DNA of 64,000 nucleotides. Source: Mangifera indica (taxonomy: Eukaryota > Streptophyta > Magnoliopsida > Sapindales > Anacardiaceae). Where the stretch lies: assembly GCF_011075055.1 (NCBI RefSeq), contig NC_058138.1:2976001-3040000 (forward strand), read 5' to 3'. The notes below the pieces were generated by a model that was given only the letters and a program-made list of their open reading frames with translations, made no database searches and was not told where the DNA came from. Below, in pieces: positions 50,201 through 63,331 of this stretch. The position numbers and the translations under genes are program-made. Within the stretch, counting starts at the first letter, position 1. Each line of letters opens with the position of its first letter.

Positions 50201-50975
50201 GGATACAACACATTTTATCAGTAAGTTGCAAACTTGAATCATGACTTGATCCATTTCCAACCCTACTTGAGATGAATGGTAAACTATGGAAGTAATCAAG
50301 AGATGAATTACATTCCATTCAAACCTCTTTCTTACTTCATTGCTTTTATGCTCCAACTTTTCCCTTTCGCTACACAATACAATGTTATGAAATTCCCACC
50401 CTTTATCCATCACATTATTCACCCTACATTGTCATACACACTTCAAGGTAAAACCAAGTAGAATAGAAGCATTGGATGTGAAGAAAATCCCCTCATAACC
50501 AGAATTTGGTAGGTAATTGAATCAATTCAATCATGAAGTGCATGATTTCAAGTTTCTCTCTTCTTCCCCTAATTTCTTTTCTTAATCATAAAGAACAAAA
50601 ACATATACTCGAAGAAATCAGGGTACTTCCAACTGACTTACGTGTTCGCTTTGGCAAACATCATCTGCAAGATCAACAAAACGCATAAAGAACCTCAAAT
50701 ATACTGCAGCCTGCCCAGAAGCCATCTTCTACTTGGAAAGATACAGCAAAGCTGCAACCACACAAATAATATCAACGAAATTGTCATTGTTTATCATCAA
50801 TTAATAGTGACCTTGAATGCGGCAAGACGTGAGCCTGTAAGTTACAACCCTGGAAGATCAACAAGGGGTCACGGCCAGGCTGCATACTTAACAGGTCAAA
50901 CCCCGAGGACGAACAGCTGTGTAAGATCAAGGGTAGATCAAGGGTAACAACTCTTTAGTGTTTTCAAAATTACGT
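47259..50975. other. Intergenic between convergent R3H and membrane-protein genes
   Basis: R3H 3' UTR, then AT-rich DNA. A minus-strand frame at 48182-48415 lies in a less AT-rich patch but shows no domain or splice partners. A diverged repeat fills parts of 49380-50260 (GCTGGACCTGAACC at one end, CCATTTCCAACCCTA at the other; AAAACGATATAGTTTT inside). No reliable gene. Confidence 0.45.
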
Positions 50976-53900
50976 TCAGCTTTCTGCCACCGGAGACGAA
51001 GATTTAGCTGCTAGTTCATGAAGCAAAGATTGTGTAGCGACTAACTTATTTGTCAGCGTCACATTGTACTCGTATAATTGCTGGAAACTTTTCTGGATGT
51101 CAGACATCTCCACTTCTGAGCCAGCCTTCAGTACTGCATGGGATAAGCAACAAAGTTACAAAACAAAGCAACTAGAAGTTTTTATGTAGACAATATCTAA
51201 TGCAGCTCTAAGATGGAAGCACCCCCTCCAATGTTTTAAGACCAGGACTGGACCTTATCCCAGTCAAGGGTATGGTCCATTCAGTGAATTGTTTAAATAA
51301 ACTTTAAAATTATATTCAAAACAATTTTGCTGATTTAATCATTAAATATAAAATATGAATTATAATTAACTACGACTGAATTTAGCCTAATGATCACCCA
51401 TGTCAACCTTTATTTGCAAACTGCCGGGTTCAAGTCTCAACAATAATAAAATTTTACAAAAATAAAAAATAAAAAATCCTTCAGTTAAAAATGTGGCCTA
51501 GTGGTGCATGGTATGGTTTCCCATGGCTGGGAATACTCTCAACAATTCTCACAATTTTTTACATTGTTGAACCGCAACTGACCGATCAACCACAGCTCAT
51601 CTCAGTTCAAAGACAGAAACTAAATTTGCAAAGGCTCGGACTGGACTGGTCATCCGGTCCAAGTTGAACCGGCTAGATCAGTCTTGGTTTCAGAACATTT
51701 ATCCCCGATGATAGTTTGTTTAAACATTGAGAAATGAAGGTGAATAGTAAAAATCTGACTCAAAGTCAACCATTCTGTTTTTCAGACTTACACTATCTTT
51801 TAATTTAGGTCAACAAAAAAAAATAGTATAAAGATTCTCTTATAGATAATTACATCAAATTTTTCTCCATTTAATTTGTATTAAATACACATACTCTGGA
51901 TAACAAGAATTGAATAAAAATATCCCCTTAACCAGAGATGAACATATTAAGGGAAAGGCAAATATATATTATATATAATTATATATCAATTTACTGAACG
52001 TTTAACAATGGTAATGCATATGAAGATACTAAAAGTAAAGACCTCAATCCACAAAATTAAACAGAAAAGAAAAGCAGTAGTAGCTGAGAAATAAGAGCAA
52101 GTACATTAAGTCTAAAAGATCAGTTGTTACCAAGTGGAGGTGGAGCGGGAATGATAAAATCATCATCAAGGGCTACAGCATGCAGTTCAGAGTTATGCAA
52201 TTCCTGGTTCAGAGACTGGATAAGAAGCATAGAAGACAGGCAACTTAAATTCTCACCATTAATATAAATATAACTAAAAAATATGAAACCAACAAAACAG
52301 AATGTAATTGATAATATGAAAACATCAGAATTTGAGAAGTTCTGAGGGGAAAAATCCACTTGCCATCATTTACAATACTTCTCTAGAACTTTTAATAAAT
52401 TTTGTAATTGACAAATTTTAGATATAGAACATTAGCCATTTGGTAAAAAAATATAATTAAATAAATAATAAAAAGAAAGTATTGCTTTTCATTTCTTGAC
52501 AACAAATTCTCACATATATGACCAAATTTTAAGGTCATAGAACTAGGACACAGGCCAGATTTAACCATGAAGTCTTCAAAACTTTATTTGCATAAATTCC
52601 AGGAAGCTTAGCATCACAATATCAAGCTAGTAAATAGAACTTAACAACACTCTCCTCAGAGAGGATGCAAGATGGGGAATACTGTAAAAGGTTCTCCCAC
52701 TCTCTTTCCCTATTTTTTTAAACTCCCGTAAATTTGAAGGCCTTCAAATATATTACTCAGTTTAAAAACAGAGGGCTACTTTCACACCCTATAAACTTGG
52801 TATTCAGCAAACTTTTAGAATATAATATCCCAAGGACAGCAGCTCAAAAGGATTTAAATCTCCTACCTCTTGACATGAACTAAAGGTCTTAAACAATCAA
52901 AATAACCCTTGGGGTTCTCTAAAAGGTTCTACCAGAAATGCACATTAAATAAAATCAAGGCTAAACAAGGATACAAGCAAAGAATCATACAGGTTCACCC
53001 TTTGGAAGTGACAGAGTCCCCTCAGGATTTGATGCAGTTCCTTTTACACTAAACTCCACCTTTTGTGATTTGGTGCACTCTGGAACAGTACTCTGCACAA
53101 TTACATACTCAGCAGTGTGGTGGAAATACTAGCAAAATGGATAAAGAAAACAACAATAACATTAAAAAAAAGCTCTGTAAATCAATGATACCGTAGAGTG
53201 ATCAGTAAGCCTAACCTTCTCAGAGGGTAAGTTGCTTTTCTTAAAACTGATAGAATCCATGCCCCTTTTTTGACTTCGTTTCAGGAAAGACCTAGATTTG
53301 TGAAATGCTCCATTACTAGTAAGTGATGGAACCCTAGGATTGCAGCAAGTTGATCCATTTTTATTTTCTTCAGAGTCATTTTGCAAACTCTTGCAACCCC
53401 AAGTGTACATCACATATTTTCTCAACTAAATATAAGATGTAATTAGTCAGATCCATTGAAAGAGGACTAATATGGAAATGAATATTCACAACAGAATGCA
53501 TAAACGCAGATACTTAACCACATAAGAAATAAATTACTTTATCCCAGTGATCTTGAGCTTTTCGACGATTTCTAATTCTCCGCAAAATGCTATCTTCATT
53601 GCGGAGTTTTTTTATTCTGAACTCACACTACAAACCAAACATTTAGGAGAATCAGGAATGCATGCAATAAAGGAATTTCTGTAAATCAAGCATTTAAATC
53701 ACAAAAGCAGGAACTGAGACCACATGTGGCACATTGATTTACACCTGACCTTCCTATCAAAGGCACAATCAACAGTATTTCCCCGTTATTTTCAATCTAT
53801 CTGTTAGGATCTTGTTCAGTGGAAGATTTTGCAGCTGTGTAACACTATCCTTTATCAGCTATTACGTATCATGAAATTGAAGGATCCAAATTTCTGATTT

Positions 53901-56900
53901 GTTTGCTCACATAGGCCTTTCTCTCGAAAATAAAGGAAATAAACAAAAACAATTTTTTGCATTAATTCTATATTGGGATAATATGTAATGAGTTGCCCTA
54001 AAGACATTTCAAATGAGAACCTATATGCATGCTACTGGTATGCAAGCCTGAGAAAAGATCCTACCTCACTACATCAGATTCTATTTCCAATTACTCTGTA
54101 AATACAGAAAGTAAGAAAAAAAACTCACAAATTATTGGAAAGTACAAGAAGTTTTACAGAATACACCTCCAATCATTAGACCAGGTCTATTAATATAATA
54201 TATCAGATTCTATTTTATGCTGGTAAGCACACACAAAAAGGACTTAATAAGGATCTTGATTTCATAGGGATTCAGCATAAATCACTAAGCTGGAGCCATA
54301 TTATCTAGTTATTAAGAGGTTATCTCAACCTCTTCAGGTTTTATATATCTATCATGCTCATATAAACATTTATCATTTTTAAGAAGTCATAAAGGTTTAA
54401 AATTATCATACACCACATAAATTTCAGAAAATAAGAAACAAAAACTGGAGGAAACAGGTTAGAATGAGAAACGAATCATACTTGCACCAATAAGTAGAAA
54501 AATATGCCGATACTAAAGCAATATAGGCCACCAAGATCTGCGACAAAGCTCACTGCATGTTGAAGAAGAAGAAGACAACATTTATGTCAGCATTAATTAT
54601 AATTTCAATAAGAAAAATCAATGGTGGAGTAGAAAGCTCCAAAAGAGAAGATACAGTACCAATTAATCAAAGGCAACAATAGGTTTTGCAGTCAACAAAA
54701 AAAACTCAATTACTTATTGTAGTATGATACGTATGTAATAGGACTAAAATAAGAAATAAGCACCAAAACACTTTGCAGTTTACAGATACAAAAAAGATTG
54801 TTTCAACATAAAAGAATTGAGTTCATATATTGTACTTATAAATCTACTTAGTTATGATTATGACTTAAAATTGCCAGACCAAAGCAACTGAACTTTACCA
54901 TTTTCCAGACCAAAGCAACTAAACTTTACCATTCATGCAGTTTTTTCATCAATTATTCATGCATAATTCAGAATGGAAGCTATATTTTCACTAAAGCCTT
55001 AAGGGTTCTCAGGACAACTTGTCTATTGTTGTATAATTTTTTTTGTTCTATATCATTTCTTTGTCTCCTGGAATGGCAAAATGACCAGACATATCCTGAT
55101 GGACCAACTTTAGTAACAGTAGAGATCAACATGGAGGACTATAACTCACCTGTTTATATCTTGGATTACAGACCAGAAAAATAAATTGCTAAGATGTAGA
55201 ATATGATGTCTGACTACAAAACCCAGAGAAAACCCAACCCTTAAAATTTCACAATGTAATCATTCTTCTAGTTTCTATGTAATCACTCAGTCCTCGGTAT
55301 TAAGAACAGTCTCTCTCTCACAAACACAGAGACAAGTTCACTAGTATACAAAAGTTATATAGCTTTACAGCATCATCAAGTAAAAATCGGCAACTGATTG
55401 CAGAATGTGAACTGGATTGAGTAATCCCATCAATTACTGAACCATCTATATACAGGAAAACCATATTACTTACCAGGACCAATTATACTTTGATTATCAG
55501 TCTCAACAATATAGGCTGAGAGAAAGTTTATATACATTGTGGTGTTTATTAGTCCATCGCTAGAACGTTCAAGGGATGCCTGCAGTGCAGCTGTCTCACG
55601 AAAGAATGAACCGCGTAGAAACTCATGAAAAAGAGGTTGGAGGAGCCTTAGATCATTCAAATTATGGTACAGTGCGGGAAATATATTAAATTTCAAAACA
55701 TTTGAATCTGTCCCTCTAAATGTAACTGGTCTATCATCAAAATCACTTCCATTCTTCAGCGTACCACTCACAAAGCTCACATATTTCTTAATACCATGAG
55801 CTTTTGCAGTTAGGTTGAAACGAAAACCAACAGCAGTCGCAGGATTGTTGGGAAGATCAACAAACTGCCACGAAATGTAGGTCTGGTCATGAAAAGGATG
55901 GCAACTGCTACACTTAAAACTTAGGGTCGGGCCAATACTTGTGTTGTGACAGGAATAGTTAACAAAATTTGACAGAGGAGCCACTCTAAAGTCAATGAAG
56001 CCAGGATTTCCAGTAAATAAAGTACCAAGCCCACGTAAGTTTGCACAGGTCATACTAGAAACAGTGGTTATATTAAATTCCATATCATTCATGAACAAAG
56101 CTAAGTCAGGTGCATTTGTAGCTCTCACATTATGCACCTCAATTGTTCTCTTTGAAATCATTTGGTAAACCAACCTGAAAATTAATTAAATGTCCAGTCA
56201 TATGATCAAAAATTCACGTCTGAAACTTAAAAAGGATAATTTTATTCATAACCCTTAAAGTTTGGCCCAAATACAAACAAATGTGAAGTTTGCATTTCTG
56301 CTAATGATCATTCCTGAATTTCTAAATTCTAAGGAAAACATCATCAGTCTTATTTTAGAGATCTCTCTTGAGTGTTATCCATCTTTTATAGATACATTGA
56401 AGATGAAATCAACAAAAAAAATGCAAACTTCAACATTTACGGCAAAACTCTGGAGGGTAATTAAAGAACTTATCTGTCAAACAAAAAAAAAAAAAGAAAA
56501 ATAACATAATATCATAAAATTAACATACTCACACAGCAAATAGACCAATGAACAGTATCCAACTTGCTATTGAAAAAGCACCGCCAAGTTCAGTTTTCCT
56601 CTTTGTAACCACCTTCTGATCATCCTATACACAAAAAACACTGCTGGCTAATTAAGCTATAATACAAAAGAAACTTCTACCCTACTTAAAAGGTATTAAT
56701 TTGTACTAAAAAATGTTTTAATTGAAATAAGGCATAGGTGACTGGATAAAAATTAAGGAATGGAAATATAACACCCATACACTATTACAAGCTTAACAAT
56801 GCCTATCAACTGATTGTACTACGTTACCAGTAATTTTACCATAATATTTTCTGTCAATAAGTAATGAAAAACTTTTAATATCAAGTAAATGTTACTGAAA

Positions 56901-57772
56901 TATACATTTGTTGATAGAAAGATACCATAAGTGATATGGGCATACCACATCATCCAAACGAGTCCAATGATATTAACCATGTGTATATTTATCTTCAGCT
57001 AGATCTAATTAACCATAATTATTATTGGTTGATATAAAACATATGAACATGTGGCATTATATCATGAGATATTCACATGGGTGACATAGTAAGACAATCC
57101 CACCTAAGAGTTTCTCCCATAATTTGTTACTAATTTGACACTATATGTTTTCAAGGACATTTTGGGTACAAATATCCTCATCAAACTCTATATATATATA
57201 TATAAAATAACCTCATAATTTTGACATGATTTTGAGTTAAATGAATAAATGCATTTGAATAGAAATTATATAGGCATTAAATACGAATATTGAATCAAAT
57301 CATAACTCTACCAATCCCAATTAACTCTTTCCGATGACTATAATGGAATCTTCTTGTCCAGCAAAAAATATTTATATAATTTAATTTAATTTATTTTGAT
57401 CTTAATTACCAGCCAATGTCTCGTAGCATAACAAACATCAAGGCGACTAATCCACCACCGGAGTTGAAACCAAACGTTTCGGCCGTCGCCAACCTTCATA
57501 AACCTCAGAAAGAAACACATCAGCAGCCAGCTCAGCACCATTACCAGCGTGGCCTCCAAGAACACCGCCTGCGACTGAGTAAACTTCTTTATCGTATCAA
57601 ACGAGAACAACGTCTCCGGAAAACTCACGCCGTAGTCTTCTACTCCCGAAACCACTACAAAGGCCGAACTCTCGTTGTACACATGGCAGCTGGTGGCCGG
57701 CCCAGCCAGCTGGCCAGGCGGACACGCGCAGAGCGAGGTGTTGTAGGTTATGGAGTTCGTGGGACAGGTCAT
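50976..57772 (-). CDS. Uncharacterised multi-pass membrane glycoprotein
   Basis: Nine coding exons on the minus strand: 57410-57772, 56533-56624, 55474-56174, 54482-54552, 53538-53627, 53216-53425, 52991-53092, 52131-52215, 50976-51133 (623 aa, all phases consistent). A Cys-bearing N-terminal segment (C3, C15, C17, C29) is followed by TM1 (about 69-91), a short loop, TM2 (about 136-157), a loop of about 225 residues, TM3 (about 386-409) and a C-terminal tail. The large loop has seven N-glycosylation sequons (NIT, NYS, NTS, NLT, NGS, NTT, NQS) and a CSSC motif, so it probably faces the lumen or outside. The tail has a basic stretch (LRRIRNRRKAQDHW), a Ser/Lys-rich linker and a final helix (about 575-610) that may form a coiled coil. 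I do not recognise a named family. Single-copy look, ordinary introns. Confidence 0.85.
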
Positions 57773-58282
57773 GGTGGTGGTTAACTGTTTAAACTGGAGA
57801 TCTTGGTCAAAACGATAGCGTTTTTAGGAATTTTCACCTTGAATTTGAATTAGTGTTTTGCGAAGGAATAAAAGAATCTTGGTTGTGAATTATAATGAGA
57901 AATTCGTAAAGGTTTCGTGAAGAGGAGTCGTAGTTTGCGTTTGTTTGTTTGGTTGGTTGGGTTGGGTTGGGTTAACTTTCTCGAGAAAATTTGAGAGAAA
58001 ATGTTTGAAGATTTCTTGGAAAGGAAGGAAAAAGTGTAGGGGAGGAAGCATTTCTAGATTCTGGGTCTTTGTCCTCGTTGTTGTTTTCGTTTAACCTTTC
58101 AAGGACGGATATTTTAAAAAAATGCCGAAACATCCCTAGAGTTTAGGGATGGTTCAAAGGCCGATTCGAATTTGGCTTGATGTTTGGTTTAAAACATACC
58201 AAACTTGAGCAGAGTAACCCTATTTCAACACAAACGAGTCTTCCACTATTAAACTTTTACAACTGACTTTTGATCTTCTCAA
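57773..58282. promoter_or_regulatory. 5' flank of the membrane-protein gene
   Basis: Holds the promoter and leader of the minus-strand gene. A GGTTG-type short tandem repeat lies at 57938-57973 (GTTTGTTTGTTTGGTTGGTT and on), which reads as CAACC repeats in the leader or core promoter on the gene strand. Confidence 0.5.
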
Positions 58283-58292
58283 CTAGTTTTTA

Positions 58293-58574
58293 TTAAGGTT
58301 GGATTCGAGCTCGAGCTCGTCTTAATTCATATATAGTGGGCTCAAGTTCGGACTCGAGCTCAACTAAATTCGGCTAAGGTCTACTCGTTTCGGGCTTAAA
58401 TTCGACTCGATTCAATTTTTGTTATCAAAACAATATCGTTTTAATATATATTGATCAAACAACGTTGTTTTGTATCAAAATTTTTAATTTGAAAATCTGA
58501 CGAGTAGCTCGAACTGGGCTAAGGTCGGCTCGTTTCGGGCTCAAATTCGAGTTGGCTCAGTTCGAATCCAACCC
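58293..58574. mobile_element. Non-autonomous TIR element (GGTTGGATTCGAG family), copy 2
   Basis: Starts TTAAGGTTGGATTCGAGC and ends GTTCGAATCCAACC, perfect inverted partners over GGTTGGATTCGA. Flanked by CTAGTTTTTA at 58283-58292 and 58574-58583 (the shared base makes the exact limit uncertain by one). The centre holds AACAATATCGTTTTAATATA and CAACGTTGTTTTGTAT. Same family as 7505-7803. Confidence 0.75.
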
Positions 58575-58583
58575 TAGTTTTTA

Positions 58584-61333
58584 CCCTTATTTAGTTTATT
58601 TTCAAACAATTTTTCTTTCTTTTTATTTAGAGCTTTTCCTGCAAACTCATTGCTAGCTCTACTTCTAATTCAGGTCATGTCATGTTTAGATTTTGTTGTT
58701 TAGTATCAAAATGAGACAAGTTAGGTCAATTCGAATCATGTATAAATGAAAAACATATGAAATGTATTGTTTTCTATCAAATAGCTCATGTTTGATACAG
58801 TATAGCTATTTCATGATTGACTAATTCAAGTTATATATCTATTCATAATTCAAATTAGGTGTTTTCAATCTGATTCTAATTCGGATCGAATTCATATTAA
58901 AAAACTTCTAGCCCAAAACAATAGTACACAAACACAATTTTAAAGTTTTCCCACAAAACCCATGAAATTATATTCCAATAATATAATGTTACGAGAAAAA
59001 TTATACATACCTATTTTTGTATATATATATAAATATTATCATATAATTGAGTATTATTTTATTTTTAATTTAAAATTATATAATCAATTAATAATATATC
59101 AAATATATATTTATTTATATATTTAAAACAGATATGTACAGTTTTATTCTAATGTGAATTACGCATAGTTCAGTATATTATCAATTCCAAATTTATTTGC
59201 TTTATAAATAGAGAAAAACATAAACTTATTCTTGCAATTTTGTCTAGACTTTGGCTTTTTAATTTGGGTAGATGAGATTATATGAGAAAGTCCATTTGGG
59301 TTGCCACATGCGTGGTTCATATAAAAACTTAGAAAATAAAATTAAAAAAGAAAAAAATTAATTTCACGAAAAAGTCCATATATGTTGCCATGTGTTGGTC
59401 ACATAGAAGTATAGAAATAAAATTAAAAAAGAAAATTAATCTATCAACATGACCTACTTTTGGTTTTTATTTTAATTGAATGGTTATGATCAAACATGAT
59501 GGTAGAATGTATTAGAGCTGATTTGACATCATCTATTGTGCTTATATGGGTCAGTCTTGGTGCCAATGTGAGTCGACCCATCATATTATTTATTTTTATT
59601 TTTCATTTTTTAATTTTTAATTTTTTTTTCCCGAGTTAGCCCACAAACCACATCTAAAGCCCTCAATAAGACCTACGAGTTGACCTAACCCTTGTAACAT
59701 GTCTGCCTATGAAATTTGTGTCCAAAATTTTGACTAAAATCAACTTAACATCATCTAAATCGACCTATCATAACAGGGGTGCAAAGGATTCAAGTCAAAT
59801 TAAATATTATTTGAATCAAATTCGATTCGATAGAATATATATGGCTCAAACTTGACAAAATCGATATCGTCAATTTGAGCTCAAAAGTGAAAGTAAAGAC
59901 TACAATTTAACTCAAAAAATTACAAATAAATCTCATAATTGATATATTTATCAATTATCTTCGGATTCAAAATCAAAAAATAAGATTTTAAAATGTAAGT
60001 AAAAATTTTAAAATTTCAAGGATTTATTAATATTATATTATAATCAAGTCATGAGTAACTCATAAGTTCACTAAACTGAGCAACAATGAATTAAACTTTG
60101 TTCGACTATAATAATCAAATTGCTCAATGTTGACTCGATAATAGTTGAGTCAAGCCAATTGTGAACTACTTACTATTCAATTCACTTGCAACTCTAACCC
60201 ATATTATAGTTAAAAATTGCATATACTAAAATATTGTTTATGTTTTTTGTATCCCTGTTAATTACCTTAAAATATCGATTGTGCGGGTTTCACTACCATG
60301 CCAAATGAATATCCAAGATGTCTTTTTATTGATTTTCTTAGATTTTTAAGGCATTCATGTTAAAATATGATTTGTATTCGAAAAATTATCCACTAAAATT
60401 CTAATAGTTGAAGATGTTTAATTGAGTTACAATCGGTTAGGCCATTACTATATAAAAGAAACTCTAGTTTATTGAAATTGATTTTTTTTTTAATTTAATA
60501 ATATTGCTAATTACTCGATTGATATAAGCACATTGTCGAACTACATCAATTAGGTATACGTTTTTGTGATTGATTTTTGTATCCAATGTACCCATGTCAT
60601 TAAACAACAATTGTTATAAACAATAAGCACCAAATTCTATTTTTAAGCATGGAAACATATCATCTATTAAGTTTAAAGTACGGTACCTAATGTAGATGAC
60701 TTGATTTAAGTCATATTAAACAATTATCAAACTACATTATTTTATTTATTAATAGATAAAACGATATTGTTTTGTCAATAAACTATAAATTTGAATTACA
60801 AATTTAAATCATAAATTCAAATTGAGGTTCGAATTTCAAACTTAATGATCAAATCTAATTTCGACTATCATTAGCTTTAGCTTAACAAACTCAAATCCAA
60901 ATCGAGTCATCATATTTTTCATTTAAATCAAACTCAAACTAAAATATTTAAATTTGGCTCGATTTGTATCCAAACCTAATTTGCCACCAAAATTATAATA
61001 AATATATTTACAGAATAAATATGTCATATTTATGAAAGCTTTCAAAAAAAATGATTTAATATTTTAATATACATTTATAACTTTGTGAAATCATTGAAAA
61101 GCATAAAATTATTTAAGCACATATGGAATGATGATAAAATTTAATTTCCCTCAAATTATTGGCATAGAATTTAAAAAAAAAAAAAAAAAGAGATAGACAA
61201 AACCTTTATATACATTGGAAAGCATTTTAATTTCCCTCAAAGTATTGACATAGAATTATAAAAGGAAGAAAAAAAAAAACAGAGAAAGACAAAACCTTTA
61301 TATAAATTCTAAAGCATTAAAATGAAATAAAAA
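58584..61333. other. Intergenic, AT-rich, no gene
   Basis: Very AT-rich with A- and T-runs. Degenerate AAATTCGA-type repeats occur near 59800-60190 and 60690-60975 (with AAAACGATATTGTTTTGT). A tandem-like pair GAAAGTCCATTTGGGTTGCC / AAAAGTCCATATATGTTGCC lies near 59285-59405. No reading frame of coding character. Confidence 0.5.
61329..61333 (-). terminator. Pol III terminator of tRNA-Glu
   Basis: TTTTT on the minus strand directly after the tRNA 3' end, the usual RNA polymerase III stop signal. Confidence 0.7.
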
Positions 61334-61405
61334 TTCCGTTGCCGGGAATCGAACCCGGGTCTCCTGGGTGAAAGCCAGATATCCTAACCGCTGGACGACA
61401 ACGGA
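61334..61405 (-). tRNA. tRNA-Glu (anticodon UUC)
   Basis: A 72-base cloverleaf on the minus strand: the acceptor arms TCCGTTG and CAACGGA pair fully, the discriminator is A, and the anticodon stem-loop CTGGCTTTCACCCAG displays TTC. The B box GGTTCGATTCC and A-box-like GTCCAGCGGTTAGGA are intact. There is no intron. Looks like a functional nuclear tRNA. Confidence 0.97.
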
Positions 61406-63331
61406 TCTTTGAACATAGGCTTCTTAAATATATTATATATTTAGTTTTAGAAATAGACCCCACAAATTGAGATGTTTTATTGCTTGCACCCTATCCGTTA
61501 CGGGGATTACAAGGAACCCCATTTCCCACTTGTGGGGAATAAATTTCTCCTCTCTCCCTCTTTGTTTCTTCCACTTAAGTAATATCATATTAATAATGTG
61601 GTAAATAATTAAAAGTTTAATAAATATTTTCATAAATTATAATTCAAAAATTCCTATTCATTTTCAATGCTAGTTTTCTTGTAGACTTGCCGAATTTAAG
61701 TAAAGACTCCTATTTGTTTCCATGAATTTTATATTTAATATCAACCATCTTCATTTCTCAACACAATTGAGAATTCCCTTGTTCCAAATATTGAGTCTAT
61801 TAGTAGTATATTAGTTTGTTGAATAATGACTCATAGTTATTATAGTTATTAGTATGTAAAGATCAAGGGTACCCGAATAGAAGCTATTGATTGAATGGGT
61901 TTGATTGGCATTTAAGGCCTTTTTGACAATTTTATATTAGTGAAAAAACCATTTTATTGTTTGAACCACTTTAACTTATGGTTGAACTGATCAAATTGTA
62001 TTAATGATATACGTATAGACTTGACTATTCTATCAGATTTAAATACATTGTGACATATTTTAATTTCTGGATAAAATCCTGACACCAAACAACAACCACT
62101 ACAATTTCATCTTCCCGAAGTTCACATTACCCAAGGGGTCCCTCCTCCATCATCATCATTGCCACCACTACACAATCACAATGATTCTATCACCATTTGA
62201 TAACATCCACGAATCTTTATCCCCATTTGGTTGATACAACCTTTACCTTTACCTTTTCTTTTTGCCCAAAAATCAACTTCACATGGTCAAAACTCATTGA
62301 AGATGGAAAAGAATAAAACTCAAGATGATAAAGTTAGAGAGGATGCAACAATGACAAGGTTGTATCATTGAGTTTGAGGACTTTGTAAGTGTGATCGGAC
62401 AAAACTCAATGAAGATGAAACCGTAATCCTAAGTGTTATTATCGAAGGAGTTATGGTTAAGTTTTGTAAAGTATAGGGAAAAAAAATAATAAGGGACTAT
62501 GAAGACCTAGGTTTTTTTTTTTTCATATGATTTCAATTGTCTTACCATCGATTATATCATTTAGACTGATGTTTAGTTGAATCGAGACTTTGATCGAGTC
62601 AAAATTTGATATAATTATTAAAATATTATAAATAATTTGTGATACATACTATAAAATACAAAATATATGAAAAACGATATATATTTTAAGATAAATAAAA
62701 AGTTTATATATATAAAAGACGTATTATACTTATTGATATCTTTTTTTTTTGGATGTGATTGCAATATATATATAAATTTAAAATTTTATATATATTTATA
62801 ATATTTTTCGAGATAATGATATATTAAATAAAAATAATAATAATAATTCTTTAAAAAACCATATTTTAAGTTTTTGATAAATAATACAAAACACTATATG
62901 CTAAAAACCTCGAGTCTATATTAAAACATAAAACTGAAAATTCCGAGATAATGATTTGGCCTTTTTTTAACCCCCAATGTCACATCAACCCAGTAACCCA
63001 AATTACCACTAGTCCACACGTTCTTCCCATTCAGTAAGCAAAACTGAAAATTTCCGCTATATGATGATTATTTTTTTCACTAAATTTATAAAAGAATCAT
63101 CCATTTCAATTCCTAGTCGTTTTAATTGAATTATTCCATTGATTTTCATGATGTGTTCGCCTTGTGCTCAAGAGGGTATTTTTCAAAACCAGAAAATTTC
63201 GATACGCAGAAGCTGAATTTTTCTCATAGCCAAGCTGAATTTTTCTCATAGCCAGGTTGAATGATAAAATTTCATTGATTTTTGGACTTTGATTGGAAGC
63301 ATTATCTGGGTCTGGTTAAAAAACGCGCTAA
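61406..63331. other. Intergenic, tRNA flank to next gene's promoter
   Basis: AT-rich. The end carries a short direct repeat, GCTGAATTTTTCTCATAGCC, once at 63211-63230 and again from 63233, just before the next gene. Around 62700-62850 are TATATATAAA-rich runs. No gene. Confidence 0.5.
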
